Notes: a model not told the origin generated them from the letters alone. A DNA stretch of 64,000 bases from Tistrella bauzanensis (GCF_014636235.1 NZ_BMDZ01000007.1:55181-119180); one strand, 5' to 3'; counted from the first letter of the stretch, positions 8,234 through 16,852 are shown. Translations and numbers: made by a program.

Positions 8234-9166
8234 ATGCCTGTGGATGACATGCGGACAGGAGCGGGCATCCCTGAGCGGACGTCGCCGCTCGGGCTGGAAC
8301 GTCATATCAGCGGCAACAGATTGATCAGCAGCGACGGCCCGGCATGGAAAGACGTTTTCATACAGGTCTTCGCACGCAACCGCGTCCAACATCCCTTTCT
8401 GGTTCCCGCCGTCGCTGAACCGCTGCTCGTCTGGGTCATGTCGGGCAGGGCCGTTGTCGAGGAACGGGATGTCGGCGGCGACTGGCAGGCGAGCCACGTG
8501 CAGGTGGGCGACTTCTTCCTGACCCGATCACCGGCGCCCTATGAAATGCGATGGCAGGCCGAAGCTGATCAATCGTTTCAGGTGATGCATCTATACGTCT
8601 CTGTGCCGCTGTTCGAAAAGGTGGCGCGAGAGATGCCGGGACGGGCCAGCGGCATCATCGCCCTGAAGGATGTATCAGGTGGCCGCGACTCGACGATCTC
8701 GCATATCCTGAGCCTCCTGTACCGTGAACTGATTGCCGACAATGCCGGTGGCAGCAGGCTGTTCGTCGACGGGCTGGCGCAGAGCCTGGCCGTGCATCTT
8801 CTGCGCCATTATGCGGTCGTGGATACGCCGGCGCGGCCGCGAAATGCCTTGCCCGGTGCGAAACTGCGCCGGGCAGTCGCCGTCATGGCCGATCGGCTCG
8901 ATCGACCTTTCGATCTCGACGGTCTGGCGCATGAGGTTGGGATGAGCGCGTTCCACTTCAGCCGGTTGTTCAAGACCGCGACCGGGCTTCCACCCTCGCG
9001 GTATTTCATCCGGCAGCGTGTCGCCAGGGCACAGAGATTGCTGCAGGAAACCGACATCAGCATCATCGAGGTCGGGATGACGGTCGGCTATTCAAGCCCG
9101 AGCCATTTCGCGCAGGTTTTCCGGCGTGAGACGGGTCTTTCACCCGGCGACTATCGCCGGGGCTGA
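8234..9166 (+). CDS. AraC-family regulator with cupin N-domain
   Basis: A 310-residue activator-type regulator. The N-terminal half (about 20-190) is a cupin-like sensor domain. The C-terminal AraC domain has two HTHs: LDGLAHEVGMSAFHFSRLFK near 235, and IIEVGMTVGYSSPSHFAQVF followed by RRETGLSPGDYRRG near 275-310. A good ribosome site (GGGAGGT) precedes the ATG at 8234. A 20-bp-period direct repeat just downstream, before the SDR gene, is a plausible binding site. The arrangement AraC(cupin)-SDR is common, and the regulator probably controls that gene. Confidence 0.92.
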   Translation: MPVDDMRTGAGIPERTSPLGLERHISGNRLISSDGPAWKDVFIQVFARNRVQHPFLVPAVAEPLLVWVMSGRAVVEERDVGGDWQASHVQVGDFFLTRSPAPYEMRWQAEADQSFQVMHLYVSVPLFEKVAREMPGRASGIIALKDVSGGRDSTISHILSLLYRELIADNAGGSRLFVDGLAQSLAVHLLRHYAVVDTPARPRNALPGAKLRRAVAVMADRLDRPFDLDGLAHEVGMSAFHFSRLFKTATGLPPSRYFIRQRVARAQRLLQETDISIIEVGMTVGYSSPSHFAQVFRRETGLSPGDYRRG

Positions 9167-9191
9167 GGCAAAGCGACCGTCCCGTCGTCAA

Positions 9192-9226
9192 TTGAGCAAA
9201 ACCCCGACAGCTTGAGCAATCCCCCG
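9192..9226. promoter_or_regulatory. Direct repeat, candidate AraC-type operator
   Basis: TTGAGCAAAACCCC (from 9192) and TTGAGCAATCCCCC (from 9212) are direct repeats exactly 20 bp apart, two helical turns. They lie between the AraC gene and the SDR gene. Direct repeats with two-turn spacing are the classic layout for AraC-family dimers. Confidence 0.55.
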
Positions 9227-9325
9227 CGAGATGGAAAAGCCGGGACGTCATAGATGTCCTCCTGTCGAAGGCGAAGGCCCGCCCTCCTCCCGGCATGGGC
9301 CTGCCTGCAACAAGGAGAGACACCA

Positions 9326-10075
9326 ATGACGACCGTCAACGGAAAAATCGCCCTGATTACCGGCGCATCGAGCGGTATCGGCGCAGCCACAGCCACAAGG
9401 CTGGCCGCGGCCGGCGTAACGGTCGGCCTCGCGGCCCGGCGCACCGATCGCCTGGATGCGCTGAAAGCCGACATCGCGGAACGGGGCGGCAATGCCCTGG
9501 CGATCGAGATGGATGTGGTCGAACCCGCCTCCGTCGAGGCCGGCGTCAGGACACTCGTCGATGCTTGCGGCTCGATCGACATTCTCGTCAACAATGCCGG
9601 TCTGATGCCGCTTTCCGATATTGACCAGCTCAAGACCGATGAATGGCACCGCATGGTCGACGTCAACGTCAAAGGTCTTCTCAACACAACCGCGGCGGTT
9701 CTGCCACAGATGATCAGGCAGCATTCTGGCCACATCTTCAACACGTCGTCGATTGCCGGCCGCAAGATCTTCAAGGGTCTGTCAGTCTATTGTGCGACGA
9801 AGCATGCGGTAACCGCATTCTCCGATGGACTGCGCATGGAGATCGGGCAGAAACACAATATCCGCGTCACCTGCATTCAACCGGGCGCCGTCGCCACCGA
9901 ACTCTATGATCAGATCACCGACCCCGGCTATCGCCAGCAGATGGACGACCTCGCCCGGCAGATGACCTTCCTGCAGAGCGCGGACATCGCCGACACAATC
10001 TTGTTCGCGCTCCAGGCCCCGGGCCATGTCAACGTCGCGGAACTCTTCGTTCTGCCGACCGAGCAGGGTTGGTAG
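9326..10075 (+). CDS. Short-chain dehydrogenase/reductase (SDR)
   Basis: Classical NAD(P)-dependent SDR of 249 residues. The cofactor motif [19 protein letters not shown] is at about residues 12-30, NNAG at 88-91 ([10 protein letters not shown]), the catalytic Ser at about 139 in [10 protein letters not shown], and YxxxK in [16 protein letters not shown] near 152. AAGGAGAGA sits 8 bp before the start. It resembles YdfG-like serine/3-hydroxy-acid dehydrogenases, but the substrate cannot be fixed. It is probably induced by the AraC regulator just upstream. Confidence 0.93.
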   Translation: MTTVNGKIALITGASSGIGAATATRLAAAGVTVGLAARRTDRLDALKADIAERGGNALAIEMDVVEPASVEAGVRTLVDACGSIDILVNNAGLMPLSDIDQLKTDEWHRMVDVNVKGLLNTTAAVLPQMIRQHSGHIFNTSSIAGRKIFKGLSVYCATKHAVTAFSDGLRMEIGQKHNIRVTCIQPGAVATELYDQITDPGYRQQMDDLARQMTFLQSADIADTILFALQAPGHVNVAELFVLPTEQGW

Positions 10076-10155
10076 ATCCGCGCTCATGCAGCCGCCGGCC
10101 ACCTCAGGCGGCCGGCCGCATGGTCATGGCGACGCAAAGCCCCATAGCACCAGCC

Positions 10156-11232
10156 CTATAGCACCAGTCGCAATTGCAGCGGGTGATCGGCCGGGTAGCG
10201 GCTGTTGATCAACGTCAGAAGATCGCGGCTGAAGCCGGCCGCCTCGTCCTTCAGCATGCGATAGAGCGGCAGGCCGCGCGCCTCCGCCGGCGGCACGTCG
10301 AGGGCGGCCCGGTTGACGGGATCATCCAGGGCGGCAAGAAAGCGATCATAGCGGGCCAGTGCCGGCAGCAGGGGGCCCGGGCCATAGATGTCGAGCAGCC
10401 GGTCGATCGGCGGCCGGCCCAGCAGCCGCGACAGCAGCGCGCGCTTGGCCGGCACGTCCAGCCCCGCCGTTTCCCCCGCGGCGACGACCCCGGACACATA
10501 GAGCAGCTTGCGCGAGAACACCAGTTTCACATTGCGCAGGCCCCAGCCCTTGGCGGCGGCACCCCGCGTCTTCATCTCGAAATCGACGCAGATGCTGCGG
10601 TAATAACGGATCACGTCGTTGAGCAGAAAGGTCGCCGGATCGTCGCGGCCGTGATGATCCTGCACATAAGTCGCGATCAGCCCGTCCAGGCCGCGACGGA
10701 ACACCGGCGCTCCGGCCAGGGCGCGGCCTTCCAGCAGCATCAGCAGCCGGCGGGTGGTGATCTGGTTGCCATCCTCGACCCCGCCGATGGTGTTGATCAG
10801 CGCGTCGGCAGATTGCGTGGCCTCGAAGGCTCCGCCATCGGCGGGCTGGCGAATGCCGGCGATTGCGGCCGCGCGATGCACGCGCCCGGCCAGCTGCCGC
10901 GCGGCCAACGCGCAACCGTCGCCGCGCCTTCCGGCAGCGTCTCGCGGATCATACAGCACATAGCTGTCCAAATCCGCCTGCGGTCCGGCCTCGCCACGGC
11001 CATAGGATCCACAGACCACCACACCCAGACCGGCTGCCGGCGGCGGCCGCTCGGTGTCGGCATCGCGAAACAGGTCGTCCTCGTCCAGCACCGGCATGGC
11101 CGGAAGCGCCGCCGCCAGACCGGACAGCAGATCCTCGGTCCGTCGGCGCAGCCGCACCAGATGCGGGGCGGTATCGGTGAGCGCGGTCCAGTCGTGTGCC
11201 AAGCCATCCACGGCCGGGTCGCCGGCGATCAT
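10156..11232 (-). CDS. Nucleotidyltransferase-domain protein (GlnD-like NTase fold)
   Basis: A 358-residue protein with a polymerase-beta-type nucleotidyltransferase core. The motif VVVCGSYGRGEAGPQADLDS at about residues 73-92 carries GSxxRGE and the DxD metal ligands. The C-terminal two thirds is mostly helical (LLNDVIRYYRSICVDFEMKT, LRNVKLVFSRKLLYVSGVVA) and I do not recognise it. The start overlaps the stop of the HD gene by 4 bp, so both are translated together. In GlnD an NTase of this kind uridylylates PII and an HD domain reverses it; here the two activities are on separate neighbouring proteins. The substrate is unknown. Confidence 0.75.
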   Translation of the reverse strand: MIAGDPAVDGLAHDWTALTDTAPHLVRLRRRTEDLLSGLAAALPAMPVLDEDDLFRDADTERPPPAAGLGVVVCGSYGRGEAGPQADLDSYVLYDPRDAAGRRGDGCALAARQLAGRVHRAAAIAGIRQPADGGAFEATQSADALINTIGGVEDGNQITTRRLLMLLEGRALAGAPVFRRGLDGLIATYVQDHHGRDDPATFLLNDVIRYYRSICVDFEMKTRGAAAKGWGLRNVKLVFSRKLLYVSGVVAAGETAGLDVPAKRALLSRLLGRPPIDRLLDIYGPGPLLPALARYDRFLAALDDPVNRAALDVPPAEARGLPLYRMLKDEAAGFSRDLLTLINSRYPADHPLQLRLVL

Positions 11233-12497
11233 GCGGCGGCGAACAGATCATGTTGGCGCCGGCCCCCGCCATCGCCTGCGATCGCGGCCAGGGCCGACAG
11301 GCCATAGAGCGGCCGCCTCCGCCGGGCCTTGATCTCACGATACCGCCGGGCATAGGCCTCCGGGCTGTCCAGCACCACATCGGGTTCGATGGTGAAGCGA
11401 CGCTCGCGCCCCATCACTGTCTCCATCGTCGGCACCGGCGCCGGCGCGCCACGCCGCCGTCCAGCCGCCGCCGCGGCACGCGCGGCCCGGAAATCGGCGT
11501 GGATATGACCGACCAGGATGGTGATCAGCGTCTGAAGGTCGCGGGCACGCCCCAGCAATGCCCGTTCCGACAGAAAGAAATCCTCGGGCCGATAGCGATC
11601 GATGGTCTTGTCGACATGGCGCTGGACCAGCGCATCCGCCGAGCGGCAGACATCGCCATAGATGAAGGTCTCGTAGATCTGTTCCTTCAGCCGCCAGAAC
11701 CCGTCGAGCCGCCGCACGCCGGCCCGATCGACCCGCGCCAGCGCCAGCACCGAGATCAGCGGATGGGCATCGACCGGGGCCCGGTGCAGATAGGTATTGG
11801 CCCGGCAGATGCCATCGATGGTGTCGATGTTGATCGGGCCCGAGAACAGATGGGCGTGGGGACGGCTGGACCGGCGGGCGATCAGCCCCACCACCTCGTC
11901 GGGATCGATACCATGGCGGTCGAGAGCCGCGCGGATGTCCAGGCCCAGCGATACCTCGCCACGAATGATCGCCGCGGTCGCCGCGTGATGATCGATCCCG
12001 AACCGGTCGGCGAAGACCGGCTCCAGCGTATGCGACAGCGGGCCGTGGCCGACATCATGCAGTAGCGCCGCCGCGATCAGGATGTCGCGGTCGCGCGGTG
12101 CCGCCGCCGCCATCCGGCAATAGCTTACCGCCAGCAGCGCCACGCCCAGCGAGTGATGAAAGCGGTTGTGGCGGACGAAGGACGGCCGGCCATTGGGATG
12201 AAACAGCCGGTCGATCACGCCCAGAAACGATACGTCGCGCAGCCGCTGAAACCCGGCGCTGGCAATCAGGTCGCGATGCAGGCTGTGCGGAAACGCGGCA
12301 GCGATCGCGGCGTCGTCCAGCCGGAAGCGGAAGCGCGGTGCTTCGGGGAACAGGTCGCCGGCGGTGGTGCCGGCGTCAGGCCACGACACCGGTGCCCAGT
12401 CGGCCAGATCATCGAAAGCATCGACGGCCGGTGGCACATGCGGCGCTTCGACCGTCTCGACACCGAAGTCCCAGATCGTGATCTGCCGTCCGCTCAT
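11229..12497 (-). CDS. HD-domain phosphohydrolase (SAMHD1/dGTPase-like)
   Basis: A 422-residue metal-dependent phosphohydrolase from the Met at 12497 (MSGRQITIWDF). The HD motif is clear: RFHHSLGVALLAVSY gives the first His, IAAALLHDVGHGPLSHTLEP the HD and the following Gly-His, and GPINIDTIDGICRANTYLHR the last Asp. The spacing H...HD...D and the LHDVGHGPLSH wording match the SAMHD1/dNTP triphosphohydrolase group. It overlaps the nucleotidyltransferase gene downstream (ATGA) and starts 51 bp after the Hpt-CutA gene. It could hydrolyse nucleotides or reverse the NTase reaction. ATG at 12536 is the alternative start. Confidence 0.82.
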   Translation of the reverse strand: MSGRQITIWDFGVETVEAPHVPPAVDAFDDLADWAPVSWPDAGTTAGDLFPEAPRFRFRLDDAAIAAAFPHSLHRDLIASAGFQRLRDVSFLGVIDRLFHPNGRPSFVRHNRFHHSLGVALLAVSYCRMAAAAPRDRDILIAAALLHDVGHGPLSHTLEPVFADRFGIDHHAATAAIIRGEVSLGLDIRAALDRHGIDPDEVVGLIARRSSRPHAHLFSGPINIDTIDGICRANTYLHRAPVDAHPLISVLALARVDRAGVRRLDGFWRLKEQIYETFIYGDVCRSADALVQRHVDKTIDRYRPEDFFLSERALLGRARDLQTLITILVGHIHADFRAARAAAAAGRRRGAPAPVPTMETVMGRERRFTIEPDVVLDSPEAYARRYREIKARRRRPLYGLSALAAIAGDGGGRRQHDLFAAA

Positions 12498-12548
12498 GCC
12501 TGCTCCGCTCACTGACCCCATCCACCGATCATGCACCGGACCGCCTTG

Positions 12549-13307
12549 TCATGCACGGCATTCGGCGGCGATCCAGTCCAGGAAGTCCGCATTGCCGCCG
12601 GTGATCGGCCAGGCCGAGATGCCTGGCAGGTCATAGCTGTGCAGCGCCCGCACACGGTCTGTCAGCGCCGGAACCAGGCGATCGACGGTCTTGGCCAGCA
12701 GCACCACCTCCGATCCGGTCTCGATCGCGCCCTGCCAGCGATAGATCGCGGTCATGCCGGCGATCAGGTTGCAGCAGGCTGCCAGCCGCTCATCGACCAG
12801 CGCCCGGCCGATGGCCGTCGCCTCGTCGCGGCTGCCACAGGTGATGTAGACCACCATCGGCTGGTCGCCGTCCGACCGGGCCCGTATATCCAACCCGCCC
12901 CCGGATGCGATGTCCGGCCCTGTGGCCGGTGGTTGCATGGACATGTCGGACCCGGCGGTATCCACCGGCGCGCCTGCCGCCGTGTCGATGGCGGCCTGCA
13001 GATGGCCGATGGCATGATCGATGGCGCCGGCATCGGGGCGGCCGGCCTGCGCCGCCTCCAGCAGCCGCTCCAGGATACGCGCGGCATCGCCGATACCGGG
13101 AAAGCCGAAGCTGCCCGCGGCCCCGGCCAGGGAATGGGTCGCGCGCTCGGCCTCCTCCAGCGCCTCGCGATCGCCCGACACCCGCCAGCCGATCAATCCG
13201 CCACGCACCCGATCGAGCCGTGCCGGCAGGCCCTGGCGGAATTCCTCGGTCAGTGTCGCGATGATGTCGCCGGCCGTGGCCATGGCTGTCTCAAGCTTAT
13301 CGGTCAC
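12549..13307 (-). CDS. Hpt phosphotransfer domain fused to CutA domain
   Basis: A single 252-residue reading frame starts at the GTG at 13307, which overlaps the stop of the receiver gene (GTGA). Residues 1-112 form a histidine-phosphotransfer domain with the phospho-acceptor in ERATHSLAGAAGSFGFPGIG (His58). Residues 113-150 are a Pro/Ala/Gly-rich linker. Residues 151-252 are a complete CutA1 domain: MVVYITCGSRDEATAIGRAL, ERLAACCNLIAGMTAIYRWQ, then VVLLAKT, HSYDLP and GNADFLDWI. CutA proteins are trimers with a PII-like fold and bind divalent metal in some species. I know of no standard Hpt-CutA protein. The Met at residue 151 could also serve as an internal start for free CutA. Confidence 0.85.
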   Translation of the reverse strand: MTDKLETAMATAGDIIATLTEEFRQGLPARLDRVRGGLIGWRVSGDREALEEAERATHSLAGAAGSFGFPGIGDAARILERLLEAAQAGRPDAGAIDHAIGHLQAAIDTAAGAPVDTAGSDMSMQPPATGPDIASGGGLDIRARSDGDQPMVVYITCGSRDEATAIGRALVDERLAACCNLIAGMTAIYRWQGAIETGSEVVLLAKTVDRLVPALTDRVRALHSYDLPGISAWPITGGNADFLDWIAAECRA

Positions 13308-13705
13308 GCGTCCTCTCCTGCCACACTGGCCTGTTCCCACAGAACACGCAGATGATTGGCCAGGGTCATGGGATCAAACGGCTTTCCAATCACGTGCAGC
13401 GCCCCCATCGCCAGAAAGGCCAGATTGTCCTCAGGCTGCTGGCGGGCGGTGAGAAATACGACCGGCACCCGCTCACCGCCGGGCAGACGGCGCAGCCGTG
13501 CCAGGGTTTCGGGCCCGTCGATGCCCGGCATGGTCACGTCCAGCACCACCAGGTCGTGGCGGACGGCATCGAAAGCCGCCAGGGCCTGGGCCCCGTCTTC
13601 ACAGACCGTCACCTCAAGCCCGCCGACCACCGCCAGCGAGATCCGCACCAGTTCGCGCAGATCCGGCTCGTCTTCCGCCAGCAGTATATGTCTCAGGTCA
13701 GCCAT
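13304..13705 (-). CDS. Single-domain response regulator (CheY-like)
   Basis: A 133-residue stand-alone receiver domain with all key residues: acidic pocket E11/D12/E13 (ILLAEDEPDL), phospho-Asp56 in LVVLDVTMPGIDG, Thr86 in VVFLTAR and Lys108 in VIGKPFDP. There is no output domain. It starts at the Met at 13705 and its stop overlaps the GTG start of the Hpt-CutA gene, so the two are made together. Phosphate exchange between Asp56 and His58 of the Hpt domain is the natural expectation. No histidine kinase is encoded nearby. Confidence 0.92.
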   Translation of the reverse strand: MADLRHILLAEDEPDLRELVRISLAVVGGLEVTVCEDGAQALAAFDAVRHDLVVLDVTMPGIDGPETLARLRRLPGGERVPVVFLTARQQPEDNLAFLAMGALHVIGKPFDPMTLANHLRVLWEQASVAGEDA

Positions 13706-13790
13706 CACGGCCCCCACGCCATCGACCCCATGTGGATGAACGAAGAATAGGCCGGGACGCGCGCCGGGGAAAGCCGTGCGCCGCCGCCCG

Positions 13791-14924
13791 TCATATTTCA
13801 GGCGACATGACGCCCAGCACCAGCGCCACACGCTCGGCCAGGGCCAGTGCCGCGGTCAGCCCCGGGCTTTCGATCCCCAGCAGATGGACCAGTCCGCCGA
13901 CGCCGTGATCTGCCGGACCATCGATCCGGAAATCGGCATCCGCCTCGCCCGGGCTCACGATCTTGGGCCGGATGCCGGCATAATCCGGCACCAGCGGCAC
14001 GTCGGGCATGGCGGGCCACCAGCGCCGGATGGCCTCGGCGATCCGTGGCGCCCGGCCGGCATCCACGGCCAGATCGGCCGGGTCGTCGACCCATTCGACA
14101 TCCGGCCCGAACCGGGCCTGCCCGGCCAGATCCAGTGTCAGATGCACACCAAGGCCGCCGGCCTCGGGCACCGGATAGATCAGCCGGCGAAACGGCGGCC
14201 GGCCGCTATCGAGGCGGAAATAATTACCCTTGGCGAACCGCAGGGGCGGTGTGACCGCAGCCGCCGCCGGTCCCTCGATCGCCCGCGACAAGGCGGGCGC
14301 GCCCAGCCCGGCCGCATTGACCAGGATGTCGCAGGTGATCTCGGCCGGGTCGTCGCCGCCGGTGGCGATGCGGATGCCCTGAGCATCCGCGCGGCCGCCG
14401 ATCACCGGGGTGCGGGTGATCAGCATGCCGTCAGCGGCCTCCAGCCGCGCCAGCAACACCGCCATCAGGCCGTGGCTGTCGATGATCGCCGAGGCGGGCG
14501 ACAACAGCGCGGCATGGACCGCCAGCGCCGGCTCCAGCGTCCGTGCCGCAACCGCCGACACCGGTTGCACTTCGGTCGCACCATTGGCATGAGCCCGCGC
14601 CAGGATCGCATCCAGCCGCGGTGCCTCGTCGGCGGTGGCGGCGACCACCAGCTTGCCCACCGCCTGATAGCCGACGCCGGTTGCAGCGGCGAAGGCCTTC
14701 AGCCGATCACGACCATCCAGACAGCATACGGCCTTCAGACTGCCCGGCGGGTAATACAGCCCCGCATGCACCACTTCCGAATTCCGGCTGCTGGCGCCCT
14801 CACCAAACCGCGGACCGGCTTCCAGCACCACCACGGAGCGGCCGGCACGCGCCAGGCGCTCGGCCACCGCCAGCCCGACGACACCGGCACCAACCACCAC
14901 CGCATCCAGATCCGGCTTCCGCAT
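13791..14924 (-). CDS. FAD-dependent oxidoreductase, L-2-hydroxyglutarate dehydrogenase type
   Basis: A 377-residue flavoprotein of the DAO superfamily. The FAD-binding Rossmann motif is VVVGAGVVGLAVAERLARAG at about residues 8-27. SSRNSEVVHAGLYYPPGSLK near 45-65 matches the L-2-hydroxyglutarate oxidase/dehydrogenase (LhgO/L2HGDH) group, as do IIDSHGLMAVLLARLE and the C-terminal HLLGIESPGLTAALALAERV. It probably oxidises a short 2-hydroxy acid. It is expressed from the minus strand downstream of the tRNA-Pro and is not clearly linked to its neighbours. The substrate assignment is at family level only. Confidence 0.85.
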   Translation of the reverse strand: MRKPDLDAVVVGAGVVGLAVAERLARAGRSVVVLEAGPRFGEGASSRNSEVVHAGLYYPPGSLKAVCCLDGRDRLKAFAAATGVGYQAVGKLVVAATADEAPRLDAILARAHANGATEVQPVSAVAARTLEPALAVHAALLSPASAIIDSHGLMAVLLARLEAADGMLITRTPVIGGRADAQGIRIATGGDDPAEITCDILVNAAGLGAPALSRAIEGPAAAAVTPPLRFAKGNYFRLDSGRPPFRRLIYPVPEAGGLGVHLTLDLAGQARFGPDVEWVDDPADLAVDAGRAPRIAEAIRRWWPAMPDVPLVPDYAGIRPKIVSPGEADADFRIDGPADHGVGGLVHLLGIESPGLTAALALAERVALVLGVMSPEI

Positions 14925-15013
14925 ACCCGACGCATCCCCTCTGTCCGCCGCTCCCGACCCCTTGCCGGCCGCCTGCCGGCCGGCATTGAACCAGACACAA
15001 GCCCCAAAGCACA

Positions 15014-15098
15014 ACGGCCGCGAACCCTGTGCAGGGCCGCGGCCGTCGAATGATGCAGACTTCGCCGTCTGCGGGCATCATCCGGGGAAGATGATGCC
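15014..15098 (-). terminator. Three consecutive hairpins after tRNA-Pro
   Basis: Reading along the minus strand, the tRNA is followed by a 9-bp stem (15074-15082/15090-15098, 7-nt loop), a 6-bp stem (15055-15060/15067-15072) and a 9-bp stem (15014-15022/15038-15046). None has a long U tract. They may act together as terminator and as 3' boundary for tRNA processing. Confidence 0.5.
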
Positions 15099-15109
15099 AA
15101 GAGAAGAAA

Positions 15110-15187
15110 TGGTCGGAGCGAGAGGATTCGAACCTCCGACCCCTAGTCCCCCAGACTAGTGCGCTAACCAGGCTGCGCCACGCTCCG
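15110..15187 (-). tRNA. tRNA-Pro (anticodon GGG)
   Basis: On the minus strand the sequence folds into a full cloverleaf. The acceptor stem CGGAGCG pairs with CGCTCCG, the D arm is GCGC..GCGC, and the anticodon stem CTAGT/ACTAG encloses the loop CTGGGGG, giving anticodon GGG (reads CCC/CCU). The T arm is GGAGG-TTCGAAT-CCTCT, and the discriminator A is followed by an encoded CCA. Length is 78 nt including CCA. Confidence 0.97.
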
Positions 15188-15293
15188 ACCGATCTTCCTG
15201 GGGGCATTTGACTGCCCCCTGCGAAGTGCGCGGACTATATCCAACCGGATCATCCCGCGCAACCCTTCTGCGACAGGTTACGGCCTGAAAAAT

Positions 15294-16274
15294 TCAGGCC
15301 ACCCCATCCCGCCCGCGCTCGCCATCGACGTCCGGGGACGTCGTGTCATCTCCGATGGTTTCAGCGGTGGCTTCATCTGCCGCCTGAACCTGTTCATGGC
15401 CGTCTGCCGGCTTCGCGCCGCCAGCGGTACCGGATGCACCGGCACCTTCGCCCGGAAGCTCGATCACCAGAACATCTTCGGCAAAACTTTCGTCGGTGCC
15501 GGCCACATCGCCATCCACAAGTCCGTCGGCGGTGGCGGCCTCGTCCTCGCCATGCAGCAACGCACGCGCCCGCTCCAGATGGGCCAAGGCCTCGCGCATC
15601 AGCCCCTGGCGTCGCTCATCTTCCGCCAGCAGAGCCCGGATACGGGCGGCCGACAGATCGGCGAGGCCGGCCACAGGCACAGCGACAACCGGCGGCGCGG
15701 CCTGTGCAGCAATGGTGGTCGGCGAAGCGGCCAGGTCGGCCGGGGACGGCGCGTCATCGGCGGCGGCGGCGATCAGGCCGTCATCGCCGATGTCGTCGGG
15801 ATCGTCGACGTCATCCAGGTCGATATCGTCGTGCCCGGCATCATCTTCGTCGCCGCCCTCGTCGCCATCCGACGCATCGTCGACATCATCGCCGTCACGA
15901 TCGAGACGTGCTGCCAGGGCATCGAGCAGATCGGGATCCTGAGCCGCGGTTCCCGCGGTGCCAGCCTCGACCCGCTCGGCCACCGCTTTCACACCACCCT
16001 CGCGCAGCAATTTCTGCACACCCTTGATGGTATAGCCTTCATCATAGAGCAGGCTGCGGATACGGCGCAGCAACACCACGTCCTCGGGCCGGTAATAGCG
16101 CCGGCCGCCTGCCCGCTTCAGCGGCTTCACCTGGGGAAACTTGCCTTCCCAGAATCTGAGGACGTGAGCGGGGACGTCGATCTCCTCCGCCACCTCGCTG
16201 ATGGTGCGGTACGCGCCCGGCGCCTTGCCGCCGCCGCGCCGCCGTTCGCCATCATTGGCGGTGGTGTCGGTCAT
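15294..16274 (-). CDS. MerR-family regulator with long acidic C-terminal region
   Basis: A 326-residue protein. The N-terminal MerR winged HTH is at about residues 22-92: [20 protein letters not shown], then [20 protein letters not shown] and [18 protein letters not shown]. This is the MerR type found after ihfA in many Alphaproteobacteria. The rest is low complexity. Residues 125-166 contain 24 Asp/Glu out of 42, and the C-terminal 140 residues are Ala/Asp/Glu-rich with a possible helix at [20 protein letters not shown]. No metal-binding cysteines are seen. It follows ihfA by about 50 bp and probably shares its transcript. Confidence 0.85.
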   Translation of the reverse strand: MTDTTANDGERRRGGGKAPGAYRTISEVAEEIDVPAHVLRFWEGKFPQVKPLKRAGGRRYYRPEDVVLLRRIRSLLYDEGYTIKGVQKLLREGGVKAVAERVEAGTAGTAAQDPDLLDALAARLDRDGDDVDDASDGDEGGDEDDAGHDDIDLDDVDDPDDIGDDGLIAAAADDAPSPADLAASPTTIAAQAAPPVVAVPVAGLADLSAARIRALLAEDERRQGLMREALAHLERARALLHGEDEAATADGLVDGDVAGTDESFAEDVLVIELPGEGAGASGTAGGAKPADGHEQVQAADEATAETIGDDTTSPDVDGERGRDGVA

Positions 16275-16324
16275 CTCGTCAACGCCTCCATCTCACCCTG
16301 ATGTCCACAATGCCGATCCGCTGG

Positions 16325-16663
16325 TCAGGCTTCGGCGTCCTCAAGATCTTCCTCAAGGTCGTCGACATCGATCAGGCTTTTGCCGATACGGTCCTTGAGC
16401 ACGTTCGAGGCCCGGAACACCAGCACCTTGCGCGGCAGGATCGGAACTTCCTCGCCGGTCTTCGGATTACGCCCGACGCGCTCGCCCTTCTGGCGCACCG
16501 CGAACGTGCCGAAGGACGAGATCTTGACCGTGTCGCCTTCGACCAGACTGTCCGAGACAACGGCCAGCACCGCCTCGACCAGCTGAGCGGATTCGTGCCG
16601 CGACAGACCAACTTCCTGATAGACCGCCTCGGCCAGGTCCGCGCGAGTGACGGTGCGTGCCAT
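16325..16663 (-). CDS. ihfA: Integration host factor subunit alpha
   Basis: DNA-bending nucleoid protein, 112 residues from the Met at 16663 ([20 protein letters not shown]). The HU/IHF fold is complete: [20 protein letters not shown], then [20 protein letters not shown] with the DNA-intercalating Pro of the beta arm. The C-terminal tail [14 protein letters not shown] is acidic and slightly longer than in enteric IHF-alpha. It lies between fabH and the MerR gene, as in related genomes. Confidence 0.95.
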   Translation of the reverse strand: MARTVTRADLAEAVYQEVGLSRHESAQLVEAVLAVVSDSLVEGDTVKISSFGTFAVRQKGERVGRNPKTGEEVPILPRKVLVFRASNVLKDRIGKSLIDVDDLEEDLEDAEA

Positions 16664-16790
16664 CGTCTTGTCCTCAAATACTTGCGCGCGCAGCTTCACC
16701 CTGTTTATGCGCCATGGCGGACAAGCTTGTCAAACGCCTTGCGCTTCAGGGCCTTGCGACACGCGGTTGTGTCATTGTCGAAATGCGGGG

Positions 16791-16808
16791 GACGGCCCGG
16801 GGGCCGTC
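16791..16808 (-). terminator. Compact GC hairpin after fabH
   Basis: GACGGCCCGGGGGCCGTC is a perfect palindrome about 45 bp past the fabH stop on the minus strand. It lacks a U tract, so it is a weak terminator or pause candidate between fabH and ihfA. Confidence 0.4.
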
Positions 16809-16852
16809 TGCGTCACCGGCAGGCACAGGGCCCGGCCGGCCATGATGGACAA

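Noticed and set aside
10081-10120. GC hairpin after the SDR gene as a terminator
   Set aside because: The GCCGGCC/GGCCGGC arms are short and there is no T tract; in DNA this GC-rich such stems arise easily by chance.
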